Assembly (NCBI GenBank): GCA_002346225.1
Contig: DDYY01000097.1
Location: 54,756 to 86,588, forward strand
Direction of reading: 5' to 3'
Origin: Bacteroidetes bacterium UBA3022
GTDB lineage: Bacteria > Bacteroidota > Bacteroidia > Chitinophagales > BACL12
DNA length: 31,833 bases
The notes under the pieces were generated by a model. The model worked only from the letters and a program-made list of their open reading frames with translations. It was not told where the DNA came from and did no database searches. The stretch's first letter is position 1, and the number at the start of each line of letters is the position of its first letter. The translations under genes were made by a program, and so were the position numbers. Shown piece by piece: positions 1-9,331 of this stretch.

Positions 1-1029
1 ACTATCAACGGTTGCGACAGTACAGTAACTATTGCACTTACTGTCAATCCGCTACCGACACCTACTATTGATATTACTGCCGATGGATATTGTATCGATG
101 CAGGGGTTCAGACATTAACGGCGACACCTGCAGGAGGTACCTGGTCTGGTACCGGCGTGAGTGGCACCTCCTTCAATCCAAGCACCGCAGGTATTGGTGG
201 CCCCTACTTTATACATTACAGTTATACGGATATTAATGGTTGTACCGACTCTACCTTCACCACACTGGAGGTGTACCCATTGCCTGAACCCGAACTGGTG
301 CTGCCACCCTACGCTTGTCTCGATGCAGATGCAGTGCCCCTGGTAGGCTTGCCGGATGGTGGTTTCTTCAGCGGTGCGGGAGTGATGGGTGATGATTTCA
401 TCCCTAATCTGACAGGTCCCGGAACAGGGTTCGGCATTACGTATACGTATACCGATGCCAATGGATGTACGAATTCGGTAGGCGGAACCTTAGATGTACT
501 CGAAAATATTGTAGACGCCGGTACCGACACCAGTCTGTTCATCGGCGATACTATCCTGCTCGGATTCGGCACAGAAGGCGATATTGTCTGGACACCGACC
601 AACAGCATTAGCTGTGCCGATTGTCCGGTGCTCTATTTCTTCCCTACATTTACCACCACCTACACCATCACTGAAACAGATCCGAACGGCTGTATCGCCA
701 CCGATAAATTCACCGTCTGGGTGCTCACCGAACCGAATGCCGATATTTTCGCACCCTCAGCTTTTACCCCCAATGGCGATGGTGTGAATGATTACTTCCT
801 CATATATGGACAAGATATCATCAACATTATTAGTTTACGGGTATTCGACCGCTGGGGAGAACTGATATTCCTGAATGAAAACATCGCTCCGGGCGATGAA
901 CAACAGGGATGGGATGGTTTCTTCAGAGGCAGCAGTGCTACCTCGGGTGTCTATGCCTTCATTGCAGAAATTGAACTGAAGGGCGGAACTGTGGTAGTCA
1001 GCAAAGGCAATGTCACCTTACTGCGATAA
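1..1029 (+). CDS. T9SS type B (gliding motility-associated C-terminal) surface protein, 3' part
   Basis: The reading frame is open from the first base, so this is the last 342 residues of a larger secreted protein whose start lies outside the window. Two similar Ig-like repeats of about 70 residues are visible (around bases 85-270 and 290-498). Each has a Cys near its start, a GG..SG.GV turn and a YTYTD.NGCT-type end. A third beta-sandwich segment follows (about 505-735). The last ~95 residues are a CHU_C / type B sorting domain: it starts with FTPNGDGVNDYF, then has a VFDRWGELIF strand and a GWDGFFRG-type turn. In this family that domain directs export through T9SS and retention at, or release from, the outer membrane. 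The function of the mature protein cannot be told from this fragment; adhesion is usual for such repeats. Confidence 0.9.
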   Translation, partial: TINGCDSTVTIALTVNPLPTPTIDITADGYCIDAGVQTLTATPAGGTWSGTGVSGTSFNPSTAGIGGPYFIHYSYTDINGCTDSTFTTLEVYPLPEPELVLPPYACLDADAVPLVGLPDGGFFSGAGVMGDDFIPNLTGPGTGFGITYTYTDANGCTNSVGGTLDVLENIVDAGTDTSLFIGDTILLGFGTEGDIVWTPTNSISCADCPVLYFFPTFTTTYTITETDPNGCIATDKFTVWVLTEPNADIFAPSAFTPNGDGVNDYFLIYGQDIINIISLRVFDRWGELIFLNENIAPGDEQQGWDGFFRGSSATSGVYAFIAEIELKGGTVVVSKGNVTLLR

Positions 1030-1050
1030 CCCACCAGATTAATAAAATAA

Positions 1051-1082
1051 AAAGACGCCTTTCCCAAAAGAAAGGCGTCTTT
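1051..1082. terminator. Bidirectional intrinsic terminator between convergent genes
   Basis: There is a perfect 13-bp stem, 1051-1063 pairing with 1070-1082, around a 6-base loop. It is flanked by an A-rich stretch on the left and TTATTATT on the right, so it gives U-rich ends on both strands. It sits 21 bases after the stop of the + strand gene and 19 bases beyond the stop of the minus-strand gene, and probably serves both. Confidence 0.88.
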
Positions 1083-1101
1083 ATTATTGTAGAAGTATTG
1101 C

Positions 1102-4100
1102 TTATAACTTGATAAACTGAGTAAACTGATAACTTGTTGCCGCCTTCATACGGGCTGTATAGATACCGGCAGGAAGATTACTGATATCGATTGGTGTGCC
1201 ATCTGTTTGTATAAAGAGTACAGGCGCACCCGACATATCGTAAATGGTTAACTCTGTGCTGGCAGCAATGATAAGTTGATCTGCTGCAGGGTTGGGGTAC
1301 ACGGCAATGGTGGCAGTTGTGCCAACAAAAGCAGAACGAATCCAGCTGTAGGCGCTTTTACCATCTGTATCCTGCTGCAGCAAACGATAATAGTTGTTCC
1401 CCAGTGTCGGTGTTACATCTATAAAGTTGTAATAATGAGCAGTGGAACTGGTGCCGGAACCGTTCACCTGACCAATTTGCATCCAGTTGAAGCCATCACG
1501 ACTTCTTTCCACCACAAAAAAGTCGTTGTCTAATTCCGATTGGGTTGTCCAGCTCAGATGCACTTCATCATTCTGCACAACAACATCAAAATCAGATAGC
1601 TCTATGGGTAGTACAGAGCCACCAAATGCCAGTGGAACAGAAACAGGAAAATCAATTCCGCCATTGTTACTATCATCTCCACCGCCATTTTCCATAGTCC
1701 AGTTATCGGGATCAGCCAGCATAGCCAGACAGTCGGCCCGGGTAGTATTGCAAACCAGAGAAGCTGGATGCACATGCACCGGAGGCGCTTCCCAGTTGCT
1801 GGTGGCATCATCCCGGTGCAATATGCCATGGAAATCTGCATCCGCAGCAGCATTGGTATGTCCACGGCTGGTTAAAATAAGATTGTACTGCACGCTGGTA
1901 ATAGCATCCGGATTAAATGTCCAGAAACCTTCGTTGAGGAAACCTTCAATGGGTGTGCCTTCTACTTCTACAATAGGAATAGGTGGAGGTAAAATAGCCG
2001 GATGGAAGGAACCTGTTATGGTGCTGATGCCGCTGGAGCTGATCAAATCAAGGGCTGCCATCTCTATTACGACATCGCCCAACGGGTACAAGTAAGTTCC
2101 TGTGCTGTTCACTGCCCTGCGCAAATCACCGATTACCCAAGCATCCAGATCGGATGTGGTGAGGGCAGTGCCTGTTCTGTCAGCAACAATAGCTGCTTCA
2201 TCAGTATTTTCAATGGTCAATACATCGGCAACAACTATTATTCCTTCATCCAGCACCAGTTCGCCGGAAGTAATGATATTGTCGTTCAGGTTAACTGTTC
2301 CTCCATCTTCCACGCCAAAGCGGCTGTTACTGCCCAGTGTCAGATCACCTTCTACTGTTACTTCATGTGTACCCGCTCCGGTGAACAGGATACCACTGGT
2401 GGCTGTAACGGCATCAGGTGAGAAATTGAACACAGCACCTGCTGCAACCGTAAAATCACCTGATACCAGGAAGTTACATGGCAGGTCATTGGTATTATAA
2501 GTAATGTTCCAGGTACCTGTTTCCACAGTAAAATTATCGATGGTAACGGTGTTATTCGTTCCGGAACCAAACAACTGCGTTTTGGCGCCCGGAGCTGCAT
2601 AGGTAAAGTCAGCATAGGTTCTACCTGTTATAGAGGGCTCAATAGCAATTTGCTCATGCCTGTATTCACTTCCGGTTTCGAAGGTCACTTTCGAGTTCGG
2701 ACTACCTAACCCAAACGGATTGGGACCATCGCCACTGATATATTTCGACCCACTTTGAAATGTCAGGATATCGGCTGTACCGGTATCGCCGAAAGGATTG
2801 TCACCCAGGTCCATACTTTCAATGATACCGTCGCTGATGACAGTTATAGCATCCGATGCTGCTGCATCCAGGCGGTGCGGACGACCGGCTGAACTGGCAT
2901 TGGAGTTTCTGAAAATAAGGGTACCGCCAATTTCTGCAGTAGCGCCCGACAACAGGAACAACTGTACGGCATCCTGCGTGTTATCAGAGCTGGCTACATC
3001 CAGGGTTAAGGAAGAGGTAGTCGGTATGTCTAAGTCTGTTCCTGTGTTACCGCCAATGCTTAAGACACTTAAAGCAGCATCTGACGCTACATCACTGATG
3101 GAAACAGCCGCGCCACTTCCTATCAATAACTGGCCAATGGTCTGGGTGGGCATGTTAGTGATAACAGCATCGGTGTTGACCTCCAGAATATCGGTTATTC
3201 TCGGGCAATCGCGACTGGGTGTCCAGTTATCCGGCTCCTGATAATCGCTGCCTTCGCTGCCATCCCATACGTAAGTGGCAACAGTTAACGCTGTTGTATT
3301 TGGAATATAAAAGTTATCGAAACGGGCAATTTCTTCGCATGAACTATTATGCTTTCGAAATGCTCCGAAATAGGGCAAGTTAGTAGCTGTATAGGTATTA
3401 TTGGTAGCAGTATAAAGTGTTTCCGATAATGTTGCAGGATCTGCAAAGGACGAAGCACCATCATTGCGCGCCTGCATAGACCACTCACCGGTACAGGGAT
3501 CATAATTGACATTAACACTCAAATAATCATTAGTCGCATCAATGTCAATATCAATTAATGAAGTGTAATTAGCAATTCCATTCGTGAAGTAAACAAGACG
3601 AACAGGATCTGGTGAAGGGTCTGATTCCCCCAATATAACGGCATACCCATCCACAGTAGCGGAGCTTAAATCAGCTTCTGTTGCACCCAATACCACAGCA
3701 ATACCATAATTGCCGGAACCAAATCCACTGGGGTTATCGCGGCTTTCCTTCATATTGAAATGCCAGGACATCTCAGAATCAGCAGTATTGAAAACTGTGC
3801 TGTATTGCGCACTCATATCGAAGCTGACATATTTGCGGTTGTTACCTCCACAACTACCACCGCCACCCTCATTACAATTGGAAATTTCAAGGGTATTATT
3901 AGCTATCCTGATAATATCGCTGGCAGGAGAACAACCACCACCAGTTTCATCTTCTGTCCATGCAACAGCGCCTCCGGAAGACGGAATACCCACCGTAGCA
4001 TTATCTGACCTGTTGAAGTCATCGAATAAAATCAGGTCAATACCATTACCGGCAATGGCAAAATTGTAAGGGTCTTCATCCGCATCGCTATTATCGATGG

Positions 4101-5446
4101 TGATGGTGGCATTGCGCGCACCCAACGCAGATGGGTCGAATGTTACGGTAAAGGTGGTGCTGCCGCTGGGCGCAACTGGCGACGCTGGGCTGGCGGTAAC
4201 CGTAAAATCGGCGGCTGCCGGACCGGAAATGGCTACCAGGGTGGGACTACCATCCAGAATAAGGTTGGCTGAACCTGTATTGGCTATGGTGAATACGCGG
4301 GAAATGCTGCCGCTCGCTACGTTGACATTACCAAAATCGGTATGGTCAGTGAGGGAAGGTGTAGCATCACCATCTGCAATTGTTATGCTGTTACCTGTGA
4401 TGTTCATCTCGGGAACCGGTGTAAAGCCCGTCCCCTGGATAGCAAACGTGTAGGGGTTTTCATCCCCATCATTATTGCTGATATAGACATAAGCAGAACG
4501 CAAACCATCGGCACTTGGATCGAAGGTGATATTGAAAGTGGTACTTCCGGAAGCAGCAATGCTGTTGGAAGGAGCTGCCGTCACGGTAAAATCTGCTGCA
4601 TGTGTTCCATTGATGCTGACATAAGGCGCCGCAGCACTGTCGAGCGACAGGGCGGCAGTACCCAGGTTCTGTATGGTAAAGGTGCGGACCTGCGTGCCGG
4701 AGGCAGTGACTACGCTGCCAAAATCCGTATGGTCAGCTACAGAAGGCGTTACATCACCATCGGCAATGTTCACGCTGTTGCCGGTGATGTTTATTTCAGG
4801 ACCTGCGGCACTTGCTGGTGCAACACCAAATCCGCTTAATCCTGCAGGCAATGTAGCTGGTGTAGTGCTAACTGTAGAGAATCTTGAACTAGGATCAGAC
4901 CAACCATCAGTATCTCCTGTCGTAATACCAATATTTAGTTCTATGTTTTGGTTTGCAGTAGAAACCCCACTTCCAGACCATGCTGAGCCAGGATCAAAAC
5001 CACAAGTACCGAATTGATCCATTACTACTCCACCAAGTCTTATCTGCAATGCATCATCTCCATTAAAAAGAAAAATATATTCTGTTGATCCGCTTACATC
5101 TGGGAAAGGCCCGGAAGTGCTTAGATAGCTAAGAATATCTGCTGTTCCAATTATCCACAATTTCCCTGCCTCTAAAGTACCAGAAGTAATATTTATTGCA
5201 GCAATTGCAGTACATGCCCCCCCCATTCGTACCTTGATAAACTTGAAGGTTATTGGTGGCACTAAATATTATATCCACCCCAGTGTTGTTCCAAATTTCA
5301 ATTCCCTTTGGAGTACTACCAGAGTTAGTTTCTACATACTGGCTTATTATTTGAGAATATCCAACGGATCCAAAAAAGCTCGCACTACCGATTAGAATAA
5401 AAAGTAATGGCTTTAAATGCTGGGAAAAGTAAAAGTTTAAGTTCAT
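1102..5446 (-). CDS. Large T9SS type A surface protein (lamin-tail, two ASH repeats, lectin-like domain); frameshifted at a G8 tract
   Basis: The gene starts at 5446 with a signal peptide (about residues 1-31, ending GYS before Gln). Its frame is lost at a run of eight C's (5217-5224; G8 in the coding strand). Removing one G joins it to the long downstream frame and gives about 1447 residues. The joined order is: lamin-tail-like domain (about 32-190), two ~120-residue choice-of-anchor D/ASH repeats, a lectin-like beta-sandwich with Cys-rich Gly patches, a long beta-helix-like region (VWDGSEGSDYQEPDNWTP onward), a fibronectin-like segment (LPIELSDFDV), and a type A sorting tail with YPNP and the final strand ending in FIKL. 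Such proteins are exported by T9SS and anchored on the cell surface. As sequenced, translation from 5446 stops near 5129 after 105 residues. Sequencing error, decay or slipped-strand phase variation are all possible. The ligand is unknown. Confidence 0.82.
4043..4803 (-). repeat. Two tandem ASH / choice-of-anchor D repeats inside the large surface protein
   Basis: Two consecutive protein repeats of about 120 residues occupy roughly 4803-4425 and 4418-4043, read on the minus strand. Both open with EINITGNS or EMNITGNS, continue through IADGD.TPS..DHTDFG, and contain TTFN/TVTFDPSA. They close with ENPYTFAIQGTG in the first and EDPYNFAIAGNG in the second. This is the Hydin/ASH-like beta-sandwich often called choice-of-anchor D in secreted bacterial proteins. 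Sequence similarity between the copies makes recombinational loss or gain of a unit possible. Confidence 0.8.
5217..5224 (-). repeat. G8 homopolymer at the frameshift of the surface-protein gene
   Basis: There are eight consecutive C's on the + strand (G8 in the coding strand). With eight G's the frame reads NGGGMY and soon stops. With seven it reads NGGACTAI and enters the 1386-codon downstream frame, continuing the lamin-tail fold. The tract therefore decides whether the full protein is made. Confidence 0.85.
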
Positions 5447-6063
5447 CTCGAATTGTTGGGTTATAAGGCTACTAAATTGGTTTGTTTTCGCTTTGAAGCG
5501 TTGGCAAAAATAAATGTAAAATCTTGTCCAAAGGGCTTACCTGGCCTGTTTTTATATAGATTTAATAGCTAGGTGAATCTCTATTCACATAGGATTCACA
5601 TTGCGTTGAAAAGGCGGGGTGGGCAAGCGCTATCTCTTGCAATGGAGTGCGCCATTGGAAGGATATCCATGCAGTATTCGGGCGCTCCTAAAATCTGAAG
5701 GAATTAACTTCAAAAACGCAGGCAAACCGCCCATGTGTTTTAATGTATTTTATGTAAAACTTGCTACAATATGCGCCCTATGTGAATGCATTACTCCCAA
5801 ATGTTTTGCGTACTCAATCACCTGATAATTGCTGCAAAAAGCGCTTTTCATCCATCAGCAACCGGTAACAAAATTTTACAAACAGCCTATTTATGATAAT
5901 ATAGCCTAAGATAAAAACAGTTATAGAGGCTTATTAACTAATATAATTAAGCCAATTAGTAAATAATTTGTGACATACTCTATTATCTTAAAAAATAGAT
6001 GAAAAGCAACAAGAATAGTCCAATTTGTTATTTTAGAGTTAGTTAAAATTTTATAGAAAGAGT
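5447..6063. other. 617-bp non-coding gap between two divergent surface-protein genes
   Basis: I find no gene I can support here. A 68-codon + strand frame (5619-5825) has no recognisable features. Visible structure is limited to three items. One is a 6-bp hairpin gtgaat-ctct-attcac at 5573-5588, with a further gattcac at 5593-5599 that can pair with the first arm. The second is a perfect 12-bp palindrome AAAAGCGCTTTT at 5837-5848, bracketed by TGCTG (5830-5834) and CAGCA (5856-5860). The third is an AT-rich stretch from about 5880 to 6060. The right end holds TATTTTAG at 6029-6036, one mismatch from the Bacteroidota -7 box, 28 bases before the next start codon. The gap presumably holds the promoters of both flanking genes. 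Confidence 0.5.
5505..5512 (-). promoter_or_regulatory. Candidate -7 box (TATTTTTG) for the large surface-protein gene
   Basis: The minus strand reads TATTTTTG, a full match to the Bacteroidota TAnnTTTG -7 element, 58 bases before the ATG at 5446. A TTTGG lies about 16 bases further upstream, somewhat close for a -33 element. An 8-base match in AT-rich DNA can arise by chance. Confidence 0.35.
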
Positions 6064-7393
6064 ATGAAATCTGTTTACGCCTTTTTACTGTCAGCGGTTT
6101 GCTGTTGGGGTGTGTCAATTGCCCAGAACAATGTCTTAATAAACGATAATGCCAACCGCCCTGACAATGCCTCTCTGGGGGTAACCAATAACGGACTTTC
6201 ATGGTCGGAAGGAGGTATCTCTGCTTCACCATCCATCACTGCCAATCAAATCCAGTTCGATGCGAATGGCACCAATGGAACAGACTATGCCACCGTGGAC
6301 CTCAGTACATTATCGCCGGCCTGGAACAGTGTCCTTACCAACAACACCGGCATCATCGAGTGGCGCTTCAATATGCGCATTGTAACCAACAAGCTGACAG
6401 GCTTCAGCAACGGAGGCAATGGTGTGGCCTATGTGCTGGCATCCAACTCTTCCAATTTAACAACCGGCGAGGGTTACGCGGTCGTACTGGGCAACCCCGG
6501 TACAATTAAACCTATTCGCCTGGTGCGCTACACAGGTGGACTGGATGACAATGCCAATCTTACCAATTATCATGTTCGCAGGAGATTTTTCAGCAGGTGA
6601 ATACCTGGCAGTTTATGTGCAATACAATCCTGTTAGCGATAAATGGGGTATGCAATATGCAGCGTCTACTGCATCTTTCCCCGATTCTTTGACAGCTGTG
6701 TATACACCTGTAGCTAACATTACCGACATTACCTATGTAAGTTCTCCCGGTTTCCAGTTCTCTGGCATGTTGCACAACCACCTGCCAGGGGCGATTAATC
6801 AGGCTTTCTTTGACAACATTACCTCTCTGCAGCAATGGGCACTGCCCATCACCCTCAGCAACTTTGATGCTAATGCTGAAGGGAATGATGTAAAGCTCCA
6901 CTGGGTAACGGAATCAGAAATCGATAACAACTACTTTACACTGGAGCACAGCACCGACGGCCTGAGTTTCCTACCCATTGGTCAGGTTACAGGAGCAGGC
7001 ACCAGCACTGCGATGTTAAGCTACGATTTCCAACACAGCGATGTTACTGCCGGCGATCATTATTACCGGCTTCGCCAGACAGACTTCGACGGTCAGGAAT
7101 CGGTAAGTGAAATCATCCATGTCTATGTGACTGCTACCATCAGTGCAACAGAACTCTACCCCAATCCGGTAAAAGACCAGCTTCAGCTGCGGTTTATCTC
7201 TTCTCTTTCAGGAGATGCCACATTGACCATCACAGCTATCAATGGACAAGAGATAGCAAACTCTACTGTCAGCAGCTTAGAAGGGATAAATACCTACAAT
7301 CTGAACACAGCGTCATTGACTCCGGGAATATACTTCCTGCGCATCAATGGCAATGCCTCTTCGAACACCCTGAGATTTGTAGTTCAGGAATAA
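6064..7393 (+). pseudogene. T9SS type A lectin-like surface protein, frameshifted near 6571-6580
   Basis: The gene starts at 6064 with a signal peptide (residues 1-20, cleavage IA before Gln21). A lectin-like beta-sandwich follows (INDNANRPDNASLG, then WRFNMRI, then GYAVVLGN). The frame fails after NLTNYHV and resumes one base over with AGDFSAGEYLAVYVQYNP. Skipping one base gives a continuous 442-residue protein. The rest matches a typical cargo end: a fibronectin-like segment (LPITLSNFDANAEGND, then EHSTDGLSF, then HYYRLRQTD) and a type A sorting tail with YPNP and GIYFLRI. Its lectin-like and fibronectin-like parts resemble those of the divergent gene at 1102-5446. No long homopolymer sits at the break, so a real inactivating indel is as likely as a read error. 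As sequenced the first part ends at 6600 after 178 residues. Confidence 0.8.
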
Positions 7394-7410
7394 AACGAAA
7401 TAATCCAATA

Positions 7411-7438
7411 AAAAACCGGCTCTTAAAGGCCGGTTTTT
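7411..7438. terminator. Bidirectional intrinsic terminator
   Basis: A 10-bp perfect stem (7411-7420 with 7429-7438) has an 8-base loop. T runs follow on the + strand (7434-7440), and six A's at 7410-7415 supply the U-tract on the minus strand. It lies between the convergent 3' ends of the surface-protein gene and lysS and can serve both. Confidence 0.9.
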
Positions 7439-7482
7439 TTGTGTTCACTTTTACATGATTAGGTACTCAAGACAGGGTACCT

Positions 7483-8994
7483 TTAACTCCGTTCAGGTCG
7501 CATCTGCGGGAAAAATAGTACGTCCTGGATGGAATTGCTGTTGGTCATAATCATGGTCAACCGGTCAATGCCGATGCCCAGACCTGCAGTAGGTGGCATG
7601 CCGAACTCCAGCGCACGCAGGAAATCTTCGTCTAAAACCATGGCTTCCTCATCGCCCCTTTTCCCGAGCTCCAGCTGCGCTTCAAAGCGGTGGCGCTGAT
7701 CGATGGGGTCGTTCAGCTCACTGAAAGAGTTGAGCAATTCCTTACCATTTACAATGGCTTCGAAGCGCTCTACCAGACCTTCCTTGTGGCGGTGTTTCTT
7801 CGCCAGCGGACTCATCTCCACCGGATAGTCGGTGATGAAGGTGGGCTGTATCAGATAGGGCTCGCATTTTTCACCGAAAATTTCGTCTATGATTTTGCCT
7901 TTGCCCATAGTAGAAGCATCGATGTGCACCTTCATTTCCTTGGCAGCCTTGTATAAGGCATGTTCATCCATTTCACTGATGTCTACCCCCGTAAAGTGCT
8001 CTATGGCTTCGAACATGGTGAAACGTTTCCACGGCCGTTTGAAATCGATGAGGTGCTCACCGACCTGCACCTTGGTTCCTCCGGTAACATCAATCGCCAC
8101 TTTCTCCAGCATTTCCTCTACCAGGTTCATCATCCACTCGTAATCCTTATAGGCAACGTACAATTCAATTTGTGTAAATTCGGGATTGTGGAAGCGGCTC
8201 ATGCCCTCGTTTCTGAAATCTTTGGAGAACTCGTACACCCCGTCGAAGCCCCCTACTATCAATCTTTTCAGGTACAACTCATTCGCAATCCTGAGGTATA
8301 AGGTGGTATCGAGCGCGTTGTGGTGGGTTTTAAAAGGACGCGCTGCAGCACCGCCATAGATAGGCTGAAGAATAGGTGTTTCTACTTCCAGGTATCCTTT
8401 GGCGTTCAAATATTCCCGCATGCTGTTCATCAGCTGGGTGCGCTTGATAAAAACACTTTTTACCTGCGGATTCACCACCATATCTACATAGCGCATGCGG
8501 TAGCGCTGCTCCGGGTCGGTAAAGGCATCGTGTACATTACCTTCGGCATCCGTTTTCACTATCGGCAGGGGACGTAAGGCTTTGCTCAATAAAGTCAGCT
8601 CTTTCACATGCAGGGTGGTAGTGCCGGTCTGCGTGGTAAACACAAACCCGCTCACACCGATAAAATCACCAATATCGAGGTGTTTTTTGAAGACATCGTT
8701 GTACATGGATTTGTCTTCGCCATCGCAAATATCATCGCGTGAAATATATACCTGCAGGGTACCCACACTATCCTGAATCACTGCAAAGCTGGCTTTTCCC
8801 ATGATGCGCTTACTCATCAATCGTCCGGCAATGCGCACGGCACTAAAACCTTCCGGGTTATCGGGGAACTGTTCCAGTATGGCGGTGCTGGTATGGGTAA
8901 CCTCAAATCCTTCTGCGGGATAGGGGTCAATACCCATCAAACGCAGCGCGTGCATACTGTCTCTTCTTATAATCTCTTGTTCGCTCAATGACAT
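7483..8994 (-). CDS. lysS: Lysyl-tRNA synthetase, class II
   Basis: This enzyme charges tRNA-Lys with lysine using ATP in the cytoplasm. The 503-residue product has the usual class II LysRS layout. An N-terminal OB-fold anticodon-binding domain (VRIAGRLMSKRIMGKASF) is followed by the catalytic domain. That domain carries motif 2 (FRNEG at about 260-264, then RFHNPEFTQIE) and motif 3 (GLGIGIDRL, Arg478). I chose the start at 8994 (MSLSEQEIIRR). The longer frame back to 9036 would add 14 residues and would include a good minus-strand -7 box at 9012-9019, so that extension is probably not transcribed. The end MRPE is the expected C-terminus of the core enzyme; the extra C-terminal domain some Bacteroidota LysRS carry is absent. 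Confidence 0.96.
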   Translation of the reverse strand: MSLSEQEIIRRDSMHALRLMGIDPYPAEGFEVTHTSTAILEQFPDNPEGFSAVRIAGRLMSKRIMGKASFAVIQDSVGTLQVYISRDDICDGEDKSMYNDVFKKHLDIGDFIGVSGFVFTTQTGTTTLHVKELTLLSKALRPLPIVKTDAEGNVHDAFTDPEQRYRMRYVDMVVNPQVKSVFIKRTQLMNSMREYLNAKGYLEVETPILQPIYGGAAARPFKTHHNALDTTLYLRIANELYLKRLIVGGFDGVYEFSKDFRNEGMSRFHNPEFTQIELYVAYKDYEWMMNLVEEMLEKVAIDVTGGTKVQVGEHLIDFKRPWKRFTMFEAIEHFTGVDISEMDEHALYKAAKEMKVHIDASTMGKGKIIDEIFGEKCEPYLIQPTFITDYPVEMSPLAKKHRHKEGLVERFEAIVNGKELLNSFSELNDPIDQRHRFEAQLELGKRGDEEAMVLDEDFLRALEFGMPPTAGLGIGIDRLTMIMTNSNSIQDVLFFPQMRPERS

Positions 8995-9011
8995 ATTCTT
9001 ACTTTGAGCAG

Positions 9012-9019
9012 CAAAAATA
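9012..9019 (-). promoter_or_regulatory. -7 box (TATTTTTG) of the lysS promoter
   Basis: The minus strand reads TATTTTTG, matching TAnnTTTG, and ends 17 bases before the preferred lysS ATG at 8994. No convincing -33 TTG was found at the ideal spacing. The location in a short divergent intergenic region supports function and fixes the lysS start. Confidence 0.5.
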
Positions 9020-9074
9020 CAATGCAGTGCTTGCAATTGCGTTCCCTCTCCACTTTTAACCCTTCAAAATCCTT

Positions 9075-9082
9075 AACTTTGC
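9075..9082 (+). promoter_or_regulatory. -7 box (TAACTTTG) of the small-protein/fusion operon
   Basis: TAACTTTG is a perfect match to the Bacteroidota -7 consensus, 15 bases before the ATG at 9098. The -33 region is poor (TTTT at 9054-9057). The expected transcript leader is very short, as for the divergent lysS promoter. Confidence 0.5.
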
Positions 9083-9097
9083 AGTCTTTTAGCTATT

Positions 9098-9331
9098 ATG
9101 AGTAATACAAAGAAGCACATTCAAATCGTAACGAAAGACGGCCAGCCATTTCCCGTACCTCCTGAAGGTTCGCTGGGTTTGCTGGCTTTGGGATATGTTG
9201 GTCTGGTAGCCTGGCGGCAGGTACGCACAGCGTTCATCCAGCAGATGAAAGAGGCAGAAGCGGCCAAGGCAGCATCAGGACAGGTGCAATCACAATCACC
9301 GGATAACGAAGCAAGTAAAAAAGAGCATTAA
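9098..9331 (+). CDS. Small single-helix membrane protein of unknown function
   Basis: This 77-residue protein has a polar N-terminus with PFPVPPEG and one hydrophobic segment at about residues 25-39 (SLGLLALGYVGLVAW). An Arg follows the helix, then an Ala/Glu/Gln-rich, probably helical, charged tail. There is no signal-peptidase site, so it is likely a membrane anchor with a cytoplasmic tail. It follows a good -7 box and its stop codon overlaps the next start (TAATG), so it is very probably translated together with the phosphatase-TPR-sulfotransferase protein. A role as membrane anchor or partner for that soluble enzyme is my inference. I do not recognise a family. Confidence 0.75.
   Translation: MSNTKKHIQIVTKDGQPFPVPPEGSLGLLALGYVGLVAWRQVRTAFIQQMKEAEAAKAASGQVQSQSPDNEASKKEH

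Noticed and set aside
1487..2095. 202-codon + strand frame opposite the large surface protein
   Set aside because: It is a Ser-rich, low-complexity shadow of a real beta-repeat gene, with no domain.
5619..5825. 68-codon + strand frame in the intergenic gap
   Set aside because: It has no recognisable domain, signal or start context. Its composition looks like translated non-coding DNA.
5786..5896. 36-codon frame overlapping the palindrome region
   Set aside because: It is too short and featureless, and there is no sign of conservation that I can judge.
8995..9036. N-terminal extension of lysS
   Set aside because: It contains the minus-strand -7 box, and its sequence (MQALHCIFAAQSKN) does not resemble LysRS N-termini.
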